A stretch of 64,000 nt of DNA from Vitellaria paradoxa (taxonomy: Eukaryota > Streptophyta > Magnoliopsida > Ericales > Sapotaceae), in assembly GCA_019916065.1 (NCBI GenBank), contig CM034233.1, positions 16,907,436-16,971,435 on the forward strand, read 5' to 3'. Of this stretch, positions 35,215 through 47,800 are shown in pieces (position 1 is the first letter of the stretch; each line of letters opens with the position of its first letter). The position numbers were made by a program, and so were the translations under genes. A model generated the notes under the pieces. The model was not told the DNA's origin. It did no database searches and saw nothing but the letters and a program-made list of their open reading frames with translations.

Positions 35215-36550
35215 AACATTTTTACTCTTCAATGTTTAAATTTTTGAACATAACTTTTTAGTAGTTAATTTTTATTTGTTGTTAATTTAACATTTTTATC
35301 CTCCAATATTTAAATTTTTAGTTTTTAAGTTTATTTCTCATTTTGTGTTTTATTTTTAAATAAAAAAAACAGCTCAAAACACATTTGGTTACTTGTGTTT
35401 TTGAAATTTGTTTTAAAAATTAAAAAATGAATTTACACATAAAATGAAAAATGACAAAAAGTCATTTTGAGCTTTTTTAACGCAAAATAAGGAAAATTTC
35501 AAAAATATAAAAAGCAAAAAATGTTAAGTTAAATGTGTTTTCTGTTTTTCATATTTCAGAATTTTCAAAATATATAATAGATAAAATAAAAAATAGAAAA
35601 TAAAAGGCGAAAACAAAAAATAGAAAAGTAAATTAAATACTACCTTAGTTTTTTTTTCCTTTTTAAATACAAAAAAATAGTTTTTTAACAATTAGGTAGT
35701 AACTAATTACAAAAAGAAAAAGTTAATTTTTTCTTTTCAAACTCAGTCTAAATTTAATTTTATCAAATAAATAAATAATTAATTTTTTACTAAATTAGTG
35801 ACTTTTTATAAAAAGATTAATTTTTTAATTACTGAACACATGCTTCGTTTTTTTTTTCACTCTACTGTCCAAATTTTTTTAACATTTTTACTCTTCAATG
35901 TTTAAATTTTTGAACATAACTTTTTAGTAGTTAGTTTTTTATTTTTTGTTAATTTAACATTTTTATCCTTCAATGTTTAAATTTTTAGTTTTTGAGTTTA
36001 TTTCTCATTTTGTGTTTTTTTTCAATAAGAAAAACAGTTCAAAACGTATTTGGTTACTTGTGTTTTTTAAATTTGTTTTAAAAAATAAAAAATGAATTTA
36101 CACGTAAAATGAAAAATGACAAAAAAGTCATTTTGAGCTTTTTTAACGCAAAATAAGGAAAATCACAAAATATAAAAAGCAAAAAATGTTAAGTTAAATG
36201 TGTTTTTTGTTTTTCATATTTCAGGATTTTCAAAATATAAAATAGATAAAATAAAAAATAGAAAATAAAAGGAGAAAACAAAAAATAAAAAAGTAAATTA
36301 AATACTACCTTAGTTTTTTTTTTCCTTTTTAAATACGAAAAAATAGTTTTTTAACAATTAGGTAGTAACTAATTACAAAAAGAAAAAGTTAGTTTTTTCT
36401 TTTCAAACTCAGTCTAAATTTAATTTTATCAAATAAATAAAAAAACTAATTTTTTACTAAATTAGTGACTTTTTATGAAAAGATTAATTTTTTAATTACT
36501 GAACAAACACTTCGTTTTTTTTTTTTCACTCTACTATCCCAAATTTTTTC
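35215..36550. repeat. 666-bp tandem duplication
   Basis: Unit 1 is 35215-35880 and unit 2 is 35881 to about 36550. Both start AACATTTTTACTCTTCAATG and run in parallel with few differences. Parts are also inverted relative to about 34985-35150 (for example TTTTGAACTGTTTTC against GAAAACAGTTCAAAAC), so the block can form long hairpins. Confidence 0.85.
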
Positions 36551-36834
36551 TTTTTTTCTTTTTTTTTTTTGCGCTTTGCGCGCACACTGCCATTACCTCG
36601 GTTCTTTTAAATGCTACCATTTTGCCTAAAGCGGTGCCGTTTATAACTATTGCTGCCTACTGCTGCGGCAGCAATATTGGGGCTACTGTCACCCCCCGTT
36701 TCACCCCACGCCCCCTTTTTTCTCTTTTTCTCGTCTCTCACTCCCCCGCCACCCGCCGCCCCCCTCTCTCTCACGTCCTCTCTCCCCAACGGCGTGGCAT
36801 TATGTAGTAAATTAATTATTTTTATTTATTTATT

Positions 36835-37040
36835 TGTATTTATTTCAAATAAAAAAATTAACTTAAAAACATTTATGAAAAAATAAGGGAGTGTATTTTA
36901 TGTAAAGTGATCAAAATTATAACTAAAATAGAGTGTATTTATTTCAAATAAAAAAATTAACTTAAAAACATTTATGAAAAAATAAGGGAGTGTATTTTAT
37001 GTAAAGTGATCAAAATTATAATTAAAGTAGAGTGTATTTT
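36835..37040. repeat. 99-bp tandem repeat, two copies
   Basis: TGTATTTATTTCAAATAAAA starts at 36835 and again at 36934, with a partial third start at 37033. The copies are almost identical, so the duplication is recent. Confidence 0.9.
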
Positions 37041-37460
37041 TATATAAGACAACTAAAGTGAAGAGGAAAAAATTAAATAAATTCAATAGTTAAAAATATA
37101 CCAAATTTGCATGTACTTAAAATTAATTATTAATTTTTTAAAATTAATTATTAATTATTCAAACAAAAAATTTTAATTACTTAAAAAAAAAAACTTCACA
37201 TTCAAATAAAAAAACTCAATTTACTTAAAAAAAAAAACTTAACTTCCTCGCCCCCAAAAAACCCGACCCCCTATCTCCTATTCCTTCCCCAACTCTCCTT
37301 TCTCTTTCTTTCTCTCCTCTCTGACACACACAACCCCCCTCTTTCTCTCTCTCTCACTCGCCCTCCCCCCAAGCATACTCCACGCCCCCCATTTTTCTCT
37401 CTCTTTCTCTGGTGGCTTACTCGCCCAGCCACCCGTCGCCCTCCTTTTTCTCACTTCCTA

Positions 37461-38920
37461 TCTCCTTTAGTAGCTGCCATGCACACAAATATCACATCCA
37501 TCACATCCAAAGACTGAGCTGAATTGTAATATAGATGTGTGTGGGTGGCATAGGCTGGGACCAACAGAAACCGAGAAGAAAAAAAAAGGAAAAAAAAAAA
37601 AGAAAAAAGAAAAGAGAAAGAGAAGAAAATAGAGAAGGAAGAGACAAAAGAGAGGAGAGAGAAAGATTAGTGCCAAACTTAAATTATTTCTCAAGTCTTC
37701 TAATTAAGCCCGCGCTGTCTGATTACGAAAAGGAGATCCGTTTTGTGTGTATGGCAAATTTTTGGTTTCCAATAAAGTACGAGGTATGGAAATTAATGTA
37801 TTATTTATACTTTTTGTAATGTTTATTTTGATAGGAAATAATTGTGAGTCTAAGTTTATATTATTATTAAATTAATATTAAGTTTGATAACTGAATTTTT
37901 AATAACACTAAAATTGTGATTAGATTGATAAGATTTTCTACTCAATACTGAGACACACTATGATATGTTGAAATATGGTGAACATGTGTTTATTGTGAAA
38001 CAGATGATAAAATGTAGGCATGAAATTGTGAAAGTTGATATACACTCATGGATATTGTTTCTAAGATTTAACAATGTAAAGCAAAAATCTAAGAAAATGT
38101 TAATTTTGTGGGGAAAGTGAGGATACTATATAAAATAGGAAAGGTAAAGAGATACCCTTGGATTGAAAGACCCTAAACCTGCGTAAGATCGAGTAATCGT
38201 GCCCATGAACTAGTAATCCAAAACGATGACGGATGTGATAAAGGCTCATCGTGGCTCTTGGACTCAGATCTATAAATGATGATGCAAGGGTGCTTCGCGA
38301 CCTATATATTTATACAAACTAGCGATGGACTTGGAGTACCACTGTAATTGTGGGATAGTCTTACAGAGTATCCTTCCCCACTTTGAGAAAAGAAAATAAT
38401 AAATGAAAAAGGATTGATAAGAGAAATAAATGTTATGAATTAATGTTGTCCTATTCTGTTTTGTATTGATGTATTCGATGATTTCTTGTTATATTCATTA
38501 TTTTTGGGTGATTCCCAAAAACATTACGAAAAGTATATTTCTATATATCGTGAGCACAAGTGGTTTGGTGCTCACGTCCCTACAGACTGTGTTGCAGGTG
38601 CAGAACTTGATATCCAAGAGGGCCGGTACAACTGTTTGAGCCCCACAGTTCTATTGAGTAGCTTCATACTATGTTTTAAATGTGGTAATCTCAAAAGTTT
38701 ATGTATATGGAGGAGTCACTTTACAAATAAATAAAATGTATGTCATTAGTTTTGACTTAAAACTAGGCGTGCATTTTATTAATCAATTGATCATTTCTAT
38801 TATTGAATGGTCAGTGGCCCTTAAAAGTAAATAGTAAGACTGTGATTAACCAGGTATATTAAATTTTTAATTTAAACTCACTCCTTCAAATTTCTAGATT
38901 TCGGGGCATGACAATTTTAT
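37461..38920. other. Unassigned intergenic, possible decayed retroelement
   Basis: A purine-rich run at about 37575-37660, then moderate-complexity sequence with no long frame. The parts at 38150-38400 and 38560-38720 look transcribed-element-like but were not identified. No gene supported. Confidence 0.35.
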
Positions 38921-38924
38921 AGAC

Positions 38925-39430
38925 TAAGTCGAACAATTTTACAGAAAGGTGAACCATTTAAGAAACAATTCTAAACAATTTTAAAATAACAAGTGACCAA
39001 TTTTTATAGACCAAAGGGAATAACATATGCAATTTTATGGATCAACACCTACAATTAAATTTATGGATCAAGTTAAAAAATTATATACAATAACAAGTGC
39101 AATTTTATAGACCAAAGTGTCTAATTTTATAAATCAATGTGAACAATTTTATGTACCAATATGAACAAATGGAACAAGTGAACACTTTTCAAAAACCAAA
39201 GTGAATTATTTTAAGAATCAAGGTGATCCATTTTATGGACTATGATGAGCAATTTTAAGAATAAAGGTAAACAACATTTTAGAGCAAAGTATATAATTTT
39301 TTAGATAAAAACGAACAAATTTATAGACCATGCTTTAAAAATTTATGGGCCAAGGTGTATAGTTAATTATATGGTTAAAGGTTTATAAATTTTTGGACTA
39401 AAGAGTATAATTTTATACACGAAGGTGAAA
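38925..39430. repeat. Highly diverged minisatellite of about 20-30 bp units
   Basis: Variants of CAATTTTATAGACCAAAGTG recur roughly every 20-35 bp across about 500 bp, with the words AATTTTAT, GACCAA and GGTGAA in constant order. Units are diverged and unevenly spaced, so this is an old array. There is no coding potential. Confidence 0.6.
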
Positions 39431-41000
39431 AATGATTACAAATTATACGTTTAGTTGAAAATTTTCTTACATTGAATTTTTTCATATTAGAAAATTATTA
39501 TTTGAATAATAATTCTAACATAATTAAAAATTTAAATTTCTACCAAGTATATAAGTTAATTATGGTTAAACAATTTTCATAATTTAACTTGTGTTTATTA
39601 TACAATAGATTAAAAGAATAAATGATAAAGGTATACATACAATTCTTTAGTCATAATGTGGTATGTATAAGTTAAGAAAAAAATTGTAAAGATAAATGTA
39701 TTTTTAACCGAAAATTAAATGACCAAATTGTTCTTATTTTTAACTTTAGTGAAAAAATATTTTATCCTAATTTGATAGAACAAATAAAATAAAATAAAGG
39801 TTTTAGTTTTATCTTTACATTGCAAAGAAATTTGAGTTAATTAGTTTTTTATTTGATTCTTTTAATACATCATGAAAAATAACAAAATTTTAAGAGAATA
39901 TTACCATATTGATCCATCAACAAATATCTTGAAACTCAAGGAAGAATGTGGATACTAGTAAACAAAGTTTTATGTACCGAGTGAAAATTAAATGAAGGGT
40001 TTATTTTACCTACACTTTCTATGGCTTGGGTTTTGCACAGTTAGACTTCATAGGTTTTATAAATGTGCATCTAAATATCTTGAAATTTATATTACATTCA
40101 CTTAAATACTTTCTGCTAAATTTTTTATCTAAAAATAACTTTTGACTCATTTAATTATATGAAACTATCCTTATACACTTACTATTAATATAAAAAATGT
40201 ATGGAAAAATTTGAGGGTAGAGTTCATCCATTATTATTTAATATTAAACAAAAAAAGTGAAAGAAAATGAGAAATTAAAATTTTTTCCCTCATGTTTAAT
40301 TTATTATATTATTAATAAAAATAATGATAATTTATATATATAATTATTAATTTTATATATAATATAGATTTAAAATATTAATGTGAAACACAATAATTTA
40401 AAGTACTAATATAGAAAAAGGTTCACAAAAAAAATTTAATAAATTAATTCTAGTATAATTTCTATTTTCATGTTTATTTTATTAGATTATTAATAAAAAA
40501 ATGTAATGATAATTTATTATGTGTAACTACTTATTTAGTATAATATAAGTTTAAAATATTAATATGAAACATAATAATTTAAAGTACTAATATAAAAATT
40601 AGTTTACAAAAAAATTAATAAATTAATTTTTTTTATAAAAAAGATATATCATATTATAATATAAATACTTTTTATTAAACTAAAGGTATAAAAGTAATTT
40701 TAAGATATTAAATGTGTCAAAAGTTATTTTTTAAATAAAAAATCTAATAGAAGGGATTCATGTGAATATAATATAAATCTGAAGAGTTCTAAGTGAACAT
40801 TTATAAAACTTGTAAAATTAAAGTGTACAAAAATGAAACCACGAGAAGTGTAGGCGAAATAAACTCTTAAATAAAATATAAACATTAAGGAAGAATTTGA
40901 GTGCTTGTAAAAAAAATTTGCTTAATTGGTAAAATCTTAAATTTACTTTTCAATTTCACTAATTGGAGCCTGTTCAAAACTAATTTTAGATAATTTATTT
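39431..41000. other. AT-rich intergenic with a diverged 178-bp duplication
   Basis: No gene. CATGTTTA..TTATTA..TATTAATAAAAA at 40291 recurs at 40469, followed in both copies by TTTAAAATATTAAT and TAATTTAAAGTACTAATAT, so a roughly 178-bp unit is tandemly duplicated. The remainder is AT-rich. Confidence 0.6.
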
Positions 41001-41359
41001 GATCATTAGTTTCATTGTCCATAACTTATCCAATTATGGAAAATTTTATGGACCGAGAGAATTAATTGTACAGCCCATTAGGTCAATCTCTCTTCTGTCC
41101 GATCCGATCGGATCCACAGTTAAAACTATGGGGGTGTTTTGGAATTTACGTTGGGTTTTTAACTTTTTATTCAGCAGAACGCCGGGAGTAGGTGAGAGAC
41201 TGCTCATTACAACAACCGTTGCCAACCCCACCACCAAACACAGTCGGCGAACCCTTTTCTTCTCCATAAATTCATTTGCACAGCCACCAAACACGTCTTC
41301 GAGTTCTTGTATATTATATATTTATAAATTTTTGGCTGGAAGGTCAGACTCTGCGGAGG

Positions 41360-44300
41360 ATGGCGTCGACTCTCTCTACCAAACAATTTTTCGGTGCTCC
41401 GTCTTCGGACTTCGGGCCTCAACGGTCGGATCTCCGGAAGCTCTTGTCTCCAATCCTGCAATTCTCTAATCACCGATTGGATCCACAGAAGCTCAGTGAG
41501 TTTCTGATTCCTTTATCTTTTTCTGCAATGATTACAATATGTTCTGTTTGGGTGCTGGGAAAATGCCGAGAAAGAAGAGAGCATCCTAATCTTGACCTTT
41601 TTTAGTTTTGTATTGAAATTCGACTCTGAAGCTTCAATTTTGGAATGAGTTACTTATTTATTTATTTATTTTGGTTGAAATACAAAATTGAATGTGAAAG
41701 CTGTTTCACTCTCAAGTTAGTACTCGTCAACATGAAAATTAGGAGTTGAATTTAGCAGTTGGATGGTGTTGGACTGGGAACTACAAAGCAAAAGATTGGA
41801 AGTATCATTAAATTTGCACTATTTTTGGATATGAGATTTGTGGAAGAAAAAGAAAACCGTAAATAACAAAATGGAAAAAGTTAGATTTCTTACTTATTTT
41901 TTGGTGGAGTTGGGAAAAAAATTGAAAATTGACCAGATATTTCTCAAATAAAATTAATTTTTATTTGATTAAACAAAAAAAAAAAAAAAAATTGAACATG
42001 TACAAGTATTTTTCATTTCCCTCTCATTTTCTTTACTCTTGACAAATCCTTGATCCAAATATAGCGTCAAACTATTTTCTATTTCTTACCGCTTTTAACA
42101 ACTAGTCAGCTGTTTTGATTGTGTTGTTTTTCCATAAATTCAGGATTATTCAACTCGTACAACGGGTACAAAGTTAAATTTGTACCATGTCATGGCTAAA
42201 ATTAGGTTACCTTGGTCTCTTCAATCTCTTGGCTAAAGTCAGTTTTCTTAATGCAATGGTGCTTCGTAGCTCTGAAGAACTAAAATTTTTGCCACATTGC
42301 AAGAGTAGGAAGTGACATAATTAAAGTTTGATCATTCTTACAGTGCATCGAACTTATGATTAGTTGGCTTTCTCTGGATCACTCTTGATCCGATCAACAT
42401 CTTGGCATATATGCTTAGACAACAATGATAACTCTGCATGTTTTTTTTTTTTTTATCAGTAGCAATGGGATTTAAAGAGATATTTTATATCAATTCCAGG
42501 ATGGTAGGGCGAGCAAGTAGGCTTATTTTCTATCATAGTAAAGTACATAATGAAAAAAGTTTAAAAAATAGTGACAAAAATAAGATGAACATTATCCATA
42601 AGCCTAAAATAGCAGACTGTGCACAATATTACATTAATATTGGTTAATCAACACATAGAATGCATAATTATGGTATAATATAAGGTAAAGAGATGCCTAT
42701 TATCAATCAAAAGGCTCTTTTTTTTTTTTAAGTTGCATTAAAAAAAATCCAAAGGCCAGAACACTCAATCCTTACATTTTGCCCATATCTTTATAGGAGA
42801 GTTGAAGGTTAGTCAAAGATGAAGAGATACCTATACACAGGATATAATTGCATTCACTTCATTATTTATTTATTCATTATTATTATTATTATTATTGGAT
42901 GGAAGAAAATTTTTGTAAATCTTCTTTACCTTGTGAATTTTAGAGAACTAAGTTTTGTTGATGACTTTTTTGTATTATTTATTAATTCCCTTACCACACG
43001 AGGGTTGTGTCTCTTTTGGTGATTTTCATGAATTCACCACTTTTAACATGATAAAACACAAGTTGAGTTGAAGAGTGGTCAATGCTCTATGGACTAGAAT
43101 ATGGAAGCATGGAGTGCCTTGAAAGGTGCCCTTTTTGTTTGGTGTTAATGCATGGTAAAATATTTACAATTGAAAATCTTATTTTAAGAAGAAAGCTGAT
43201 AGTGAATTAGTGTTGCTTACGTAATAGAAGGCAAATCCATTGATTGCATTTTCCTACATTGCATATGGGTTAAAGACTTATGGAATTTATCTCTTGTTTT
43301 TTTTGTTTTTTTTTTTTTTGTTTTTTAATAAATTTATGTCTTGGGTGTTCGTTTCGGAAATCAAGTAAGCTTTTAAGGTGCGGTGGGGTTACTGAATTAA
43401 TAAGAAGTGGATGAAAGTATGGAGAATTGTTTCTTATTGCCTTGTTTGGTTGATATGGAGTGAAATAAATAGAACTTTTTGAGACATTGGGTTTCCCTTG
43501 TCTAGAGTGAAAATTTTATTTTTAGCTACTTTGTGTGGATAATTATCTAGAGGAAAGATCCAGATTTACAGTCTTCTATCTTTTGTTGAAAATATGGTTA
43601 TTTAGCCTTGTGGGTTGATGGAGGTTTTTTGTAATTGGGAGTTGAAGTTCATGTGGAATCCATAACCCATTAGAAGACTAAATCTCTGCGCAGGTTAACC
43701 CCTTTACTAAAAGTAAAAGTCAGTAGTATCCCCTAAACTTTAAAAACCTATCTTAACACCACTTTACTTCAGACTAAAGTGAAAATGTTAAAAAATCCAT
43801 CAAAGATAATGGTTTTACCACTTAATAATTTACACCATTTGTAGTTCATATTATTTACACTTAACTTTAGTCTTAAGTGGTACAAGAATATAAAGGCAAG
43901 TATCCCTATATTAAAATGCTCATGATGTGTCCACATATCCATATGCCCCTTTTGGATACATATCTGCATGTCTTAAATTTCACATTTTGTGAGGTCTGAT
44001 GCTTGGATGCTGTGATAATCATACCCTAGTCCATGTGAAGATCAGTTTAGAATGTTGGATTGGCCATGCCATTAATATGCCCTGATTTTGGTCCATGCTT
44101 GAAGGGGAACTTGTGATTTTAGTTAAAATAAGCATCATGATTTGATGATCTTACTTGAATTTCCTTTGCTTTTAAGCCTAAAAGGCTTAAACTTGTGTTA
44201 TGTTTAGAACAATAATTTGCCCTTAGTGATAAGTTTAGTTTATGAATTGGAAAAATACTACGCACCGGAAATAGGTGCAATTATGAAGACTTTGCAGGTT

Positions 44301-44766
44301 CCTTTGGATTTTCTTTTTTTTTTTTTTGGTCTATCCTTGCTAGAGAATAAGAAGTTTTGGATTTTCTGCTTGTCTTTTAAGCTTATGTTATTGCATGGTC
44401 AAATTTTAGGATTTTTAGTGTTTTGACTTCTTTTGTATTAATTTACAGAAATACGGGCAGTTGGGAGTACATTTGGAACTTACTTTCGTGTTACCACATT
44501 TGGTGAATCTCATGGTGGTGGGGTTGGTTGCATTATTGATGGATGTCCCCCTAGGATTCCCCTCTCTGAAGATGATATGCAAGTGGACCTCGACAGAAGG
44601 TTACTTAATGATTGCTAGCTGTTGTCCACTTTTTCATTCTAAAGTTTGTCTAGATCAGGAAGCACATCCTTACTATTTGTCTTAACTAATATTCACACCA
44701 TTTTGAAACAATCAGTAGTTAACATGACTGGGGACTAATGCTAGAAAAAGTAATGACTTTAAACTG

Positions 44767-44806
<40 letters not shown>

Positions 44807-47800
44807 CGGAAGATGGTCCACACCAATGTATCCCTTACAAGTATTATACTTGGCTATAACCTCTGTTATATATACAATAGTCGGGATCTAATCTCTCTTG
44901 CAAAGGGCTCTTCATTTTTTTACAATTGTAGTCGTTGCATCCAGGAGGCCAGGTCAGAGTCGAATTACTACACCTAGAAAAGAGACTGATACATGCCAAA
45001 TATCTTCTGGCATTGCTGAAGGTTAGATCACTCTTCACATTTGTCTTCAAGCTTTTCTGCTTTCCAAGTGTTTCTTCTTTTCTTTTCCAGTCAGAGAATT
45101 GGTGGTTGAGATCTTCTGATGGACTAATGGTTGGTGTTCAACTGCAGGGATGACGACTGGGTCTCCAATCAAGGTTGAAGTGCCCAATACAGATCAGAGA
45201 GGTCATGTAAGTACCCATTTCTCATTCAACCTTCATAAGAAAAATTTAACAATTTTCACTTCTTCCAATACTTGGGCACCTCTTGGGTGCTCTGAGATTG
45301 GACATTGAATTCAATTGGACAAGGTTACGAGGTCACATAGATTGCATTTTTTTGGCCTACTTTGAAAATGAACACTGTCTCCGTGTTCATTTACATGGTA
45401 TCTTTTTTTTTGATTGGTATTTACATAGTATCTTAAATTAATGAATTCTCACATTCAAAAAATATGTTTAGCATTTAGGACTTACTCCAAATGTTTGAGC
45501 ACCCCTTTGGATTTGTGATAAATGATTTCAACTGGACAAGATTATGAGAACTATCATGCAGAGTGTATTTTGACCTACCATTGACCTACCATGGAAATGA
45601 AGTCAATCCTTTGGCTTCATTGCATAGCATATGAACTTACCGAATTTTTTTCCTGGATAGCATCTGAAGTTTCTATATTTATCTATTATTGTTTTTCTAC
45701 CATTATGGTTTGTGATAGGGGTTCATTGTGATGACACCATTAGAGGGGTCAGAATTATGCCTTCCTGCTCCACTATATCCAAATGTGGCAGTCATGACTG
45801 ATGAAATGAGCTATATGTTAGTGGCTTTAGTTTAGAGGGTTGGGGACGCACGGTATGGTTAGTGTTCACCAGGTGACTTTAGCATGTTATCTTAATCTGG
45901 GGTGGTAGAATTTGTTTATATAGGGTGTTTATCGGGTGACTCTTATCAAGTTACATTAATCTTGTGTAGGATGCTTCAAGTTATTATTACTCTCTCTCTT
46001 TTTCTTTTTTTTGGCCAGCCGGATTTTTGAGTGAATTTCTTAGAATTCACTTTGTTATTGTTTTTGATGTTCATGATTGTTTACTGGATTTATCAGGATT
46101 ATAGTGAAATGTCAATATCCTATAGGCCTTCTCATGCAGATGCTGCTTATGACTTCAAGTACGGTGTCCGATCAGTGGAGGTAACATATTTGAGTGTCAT
46201 GTTTTTATAGCACTAAAGCTAATGAAATGTAGGTATGTCTTGATTTTGTACTCTTATTTTTTACTACGTCATGGCTTTGATGGAAACACAGGGTGGTGGT
46301 AGATCATCAGCTAGAGAAACTATTGGGAGAGTTGCTGCTGGAGCTGTTGCTAAGAAAATTCTCAAACTATATGCAGGAACTGAGGTGGGTTATTCAATTG
46401 AGTGATGGAGGTTTTATTTTTTGCCTTCCTTAAGCCATGGTGATCTATGGCATGCATATGAGATTGTCATAGAATTTGCATAATTATATGCGGAGACATC
46501 ACCTAGTCGAATAAATATAGAATTGGGAGCTCTTTGCTGCTGGCAGGACACATCTGTTCCTTGGGGTGGAAAGGGGGTAGAATCCTCTTCATCACACTCT
46601 GCCAGCGATACATGATATTGTTCTAGCTTTATTACGGACTAACGATAATGATATATCTTTTTCCATCTGTCTGGATCTTCTCTGCAATTGTGCACTGATG
46701 CCTTAATCTCCGCGTGTCTCAGATTCTTGCTTACGTCTCTCAAGTCCACAAGGTTGAACTTCCAGATGATTTGGTGGATCATGAGAGCCTGACACTTGAT
46801 CAGGTAAAAAGTACCCCGTTTGCCTCTGGGAGGGGACTTTTTTCTTATCTCTGTTCGTTTTTTTATGGAGCCTAGTTGTGGAGTTTATTCCTTGGACATG
46901 CGCTTTGATGTGGGCTTTTCCGATAATGATTAGTTTGATCTCATAATATCATCCTTGTAACACCGCGATTGGACTGATCAACATGATGTCTTGAATCCGG
47001 TTGTAGAAAAGTTGCCTTCTCATATTTTTCATACTAATTGCTGTCTGACAAATCTAAGGCGCACTGTAATTGCAGCACTGACCTCTTTGACAAGATCAAA
47101 AAAGAGATATCATATATGAAAGTGAACAAAAAATTGTGTGGTGAAGTTTGCAATTAAGTAGCTTGTTAATTTCCGGGCAGAAATATAAGAAATATACTAT
47201 GTAGTCGACTTTCGTGCACATTTAATTTTTGCTTAATTTTGTTTGTAGGAGTGATAAGTTTTTCTTCTATTTTCATCATTATTATTTGCTTACCTCTCTA
47301 ACCTATTCTCTTATTTGACTTTTCCAGATAGAGAGTAATATTGTTCGGTGCCCCAATCCTGAATATGCAGAGAAGATGATTGCCACTATTGATGCTGTCC
47401 GAGTGAAAGGGGATTCCATTGGTGGGGTTGTCACATGCATAGCAAGAAATGTTCCACGCGTAAGTTCTCTAGCCTCCTACATCATATGTTGAAAACATGT
47501 TATAAAATTAATTGCTGCAAACATTCTGGTTATTATTATATTTTTAATGTTCGCCACATGCATAAAATTTTATTGTTATATATCAGGGGCTTGGTTCACC
47601 AGTTTTTGATAAACTTGAAGCTGAGCTAGCTAAAGCTGCTATGTCCTTACCTGCAACAAAGGGCTTTCAGGTTGGAAGTGGGTTTGCAGGTATATATACT
47701 TGCATGGTACTTAGTTTGCGTTGAAACAAAATCTATAATTGGGTTGGATGCTCAGGGAAAATTAAAATTAAAATGTTTTAATTTTTGTGAATAATTATTT

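Larger units (their letters stand above)
33780..37460. repeat. Composite repeat block: direct copies flanking a foldback core
   Basis: A segment at about 33780-34150 continuing at 34643-34790 (AT-rich, then pyrimidine-rich, ending CCCAAGCATAC) recurs at about 37040-37385. Between the copies lies an AT-rich core with inverted repeats (34794-34852 against 36601-36657) and a 666-bp tandem duplication (35215-35880 and 35881-36550). The hAT element at 34153-34642 interrupts the left copy only. No open frame is protein-like; the Pro/Ser/Glu-rich frames are simple repeats. Confidence 0.65.

Noticed and set aside
40999..41469. 156-codon frame overlapping the chorismate synthase start
   Set aside because: It lies mainly in the 5' leader in another frame; the plastid protein begins at 41360 and joins exon 2 in phase.
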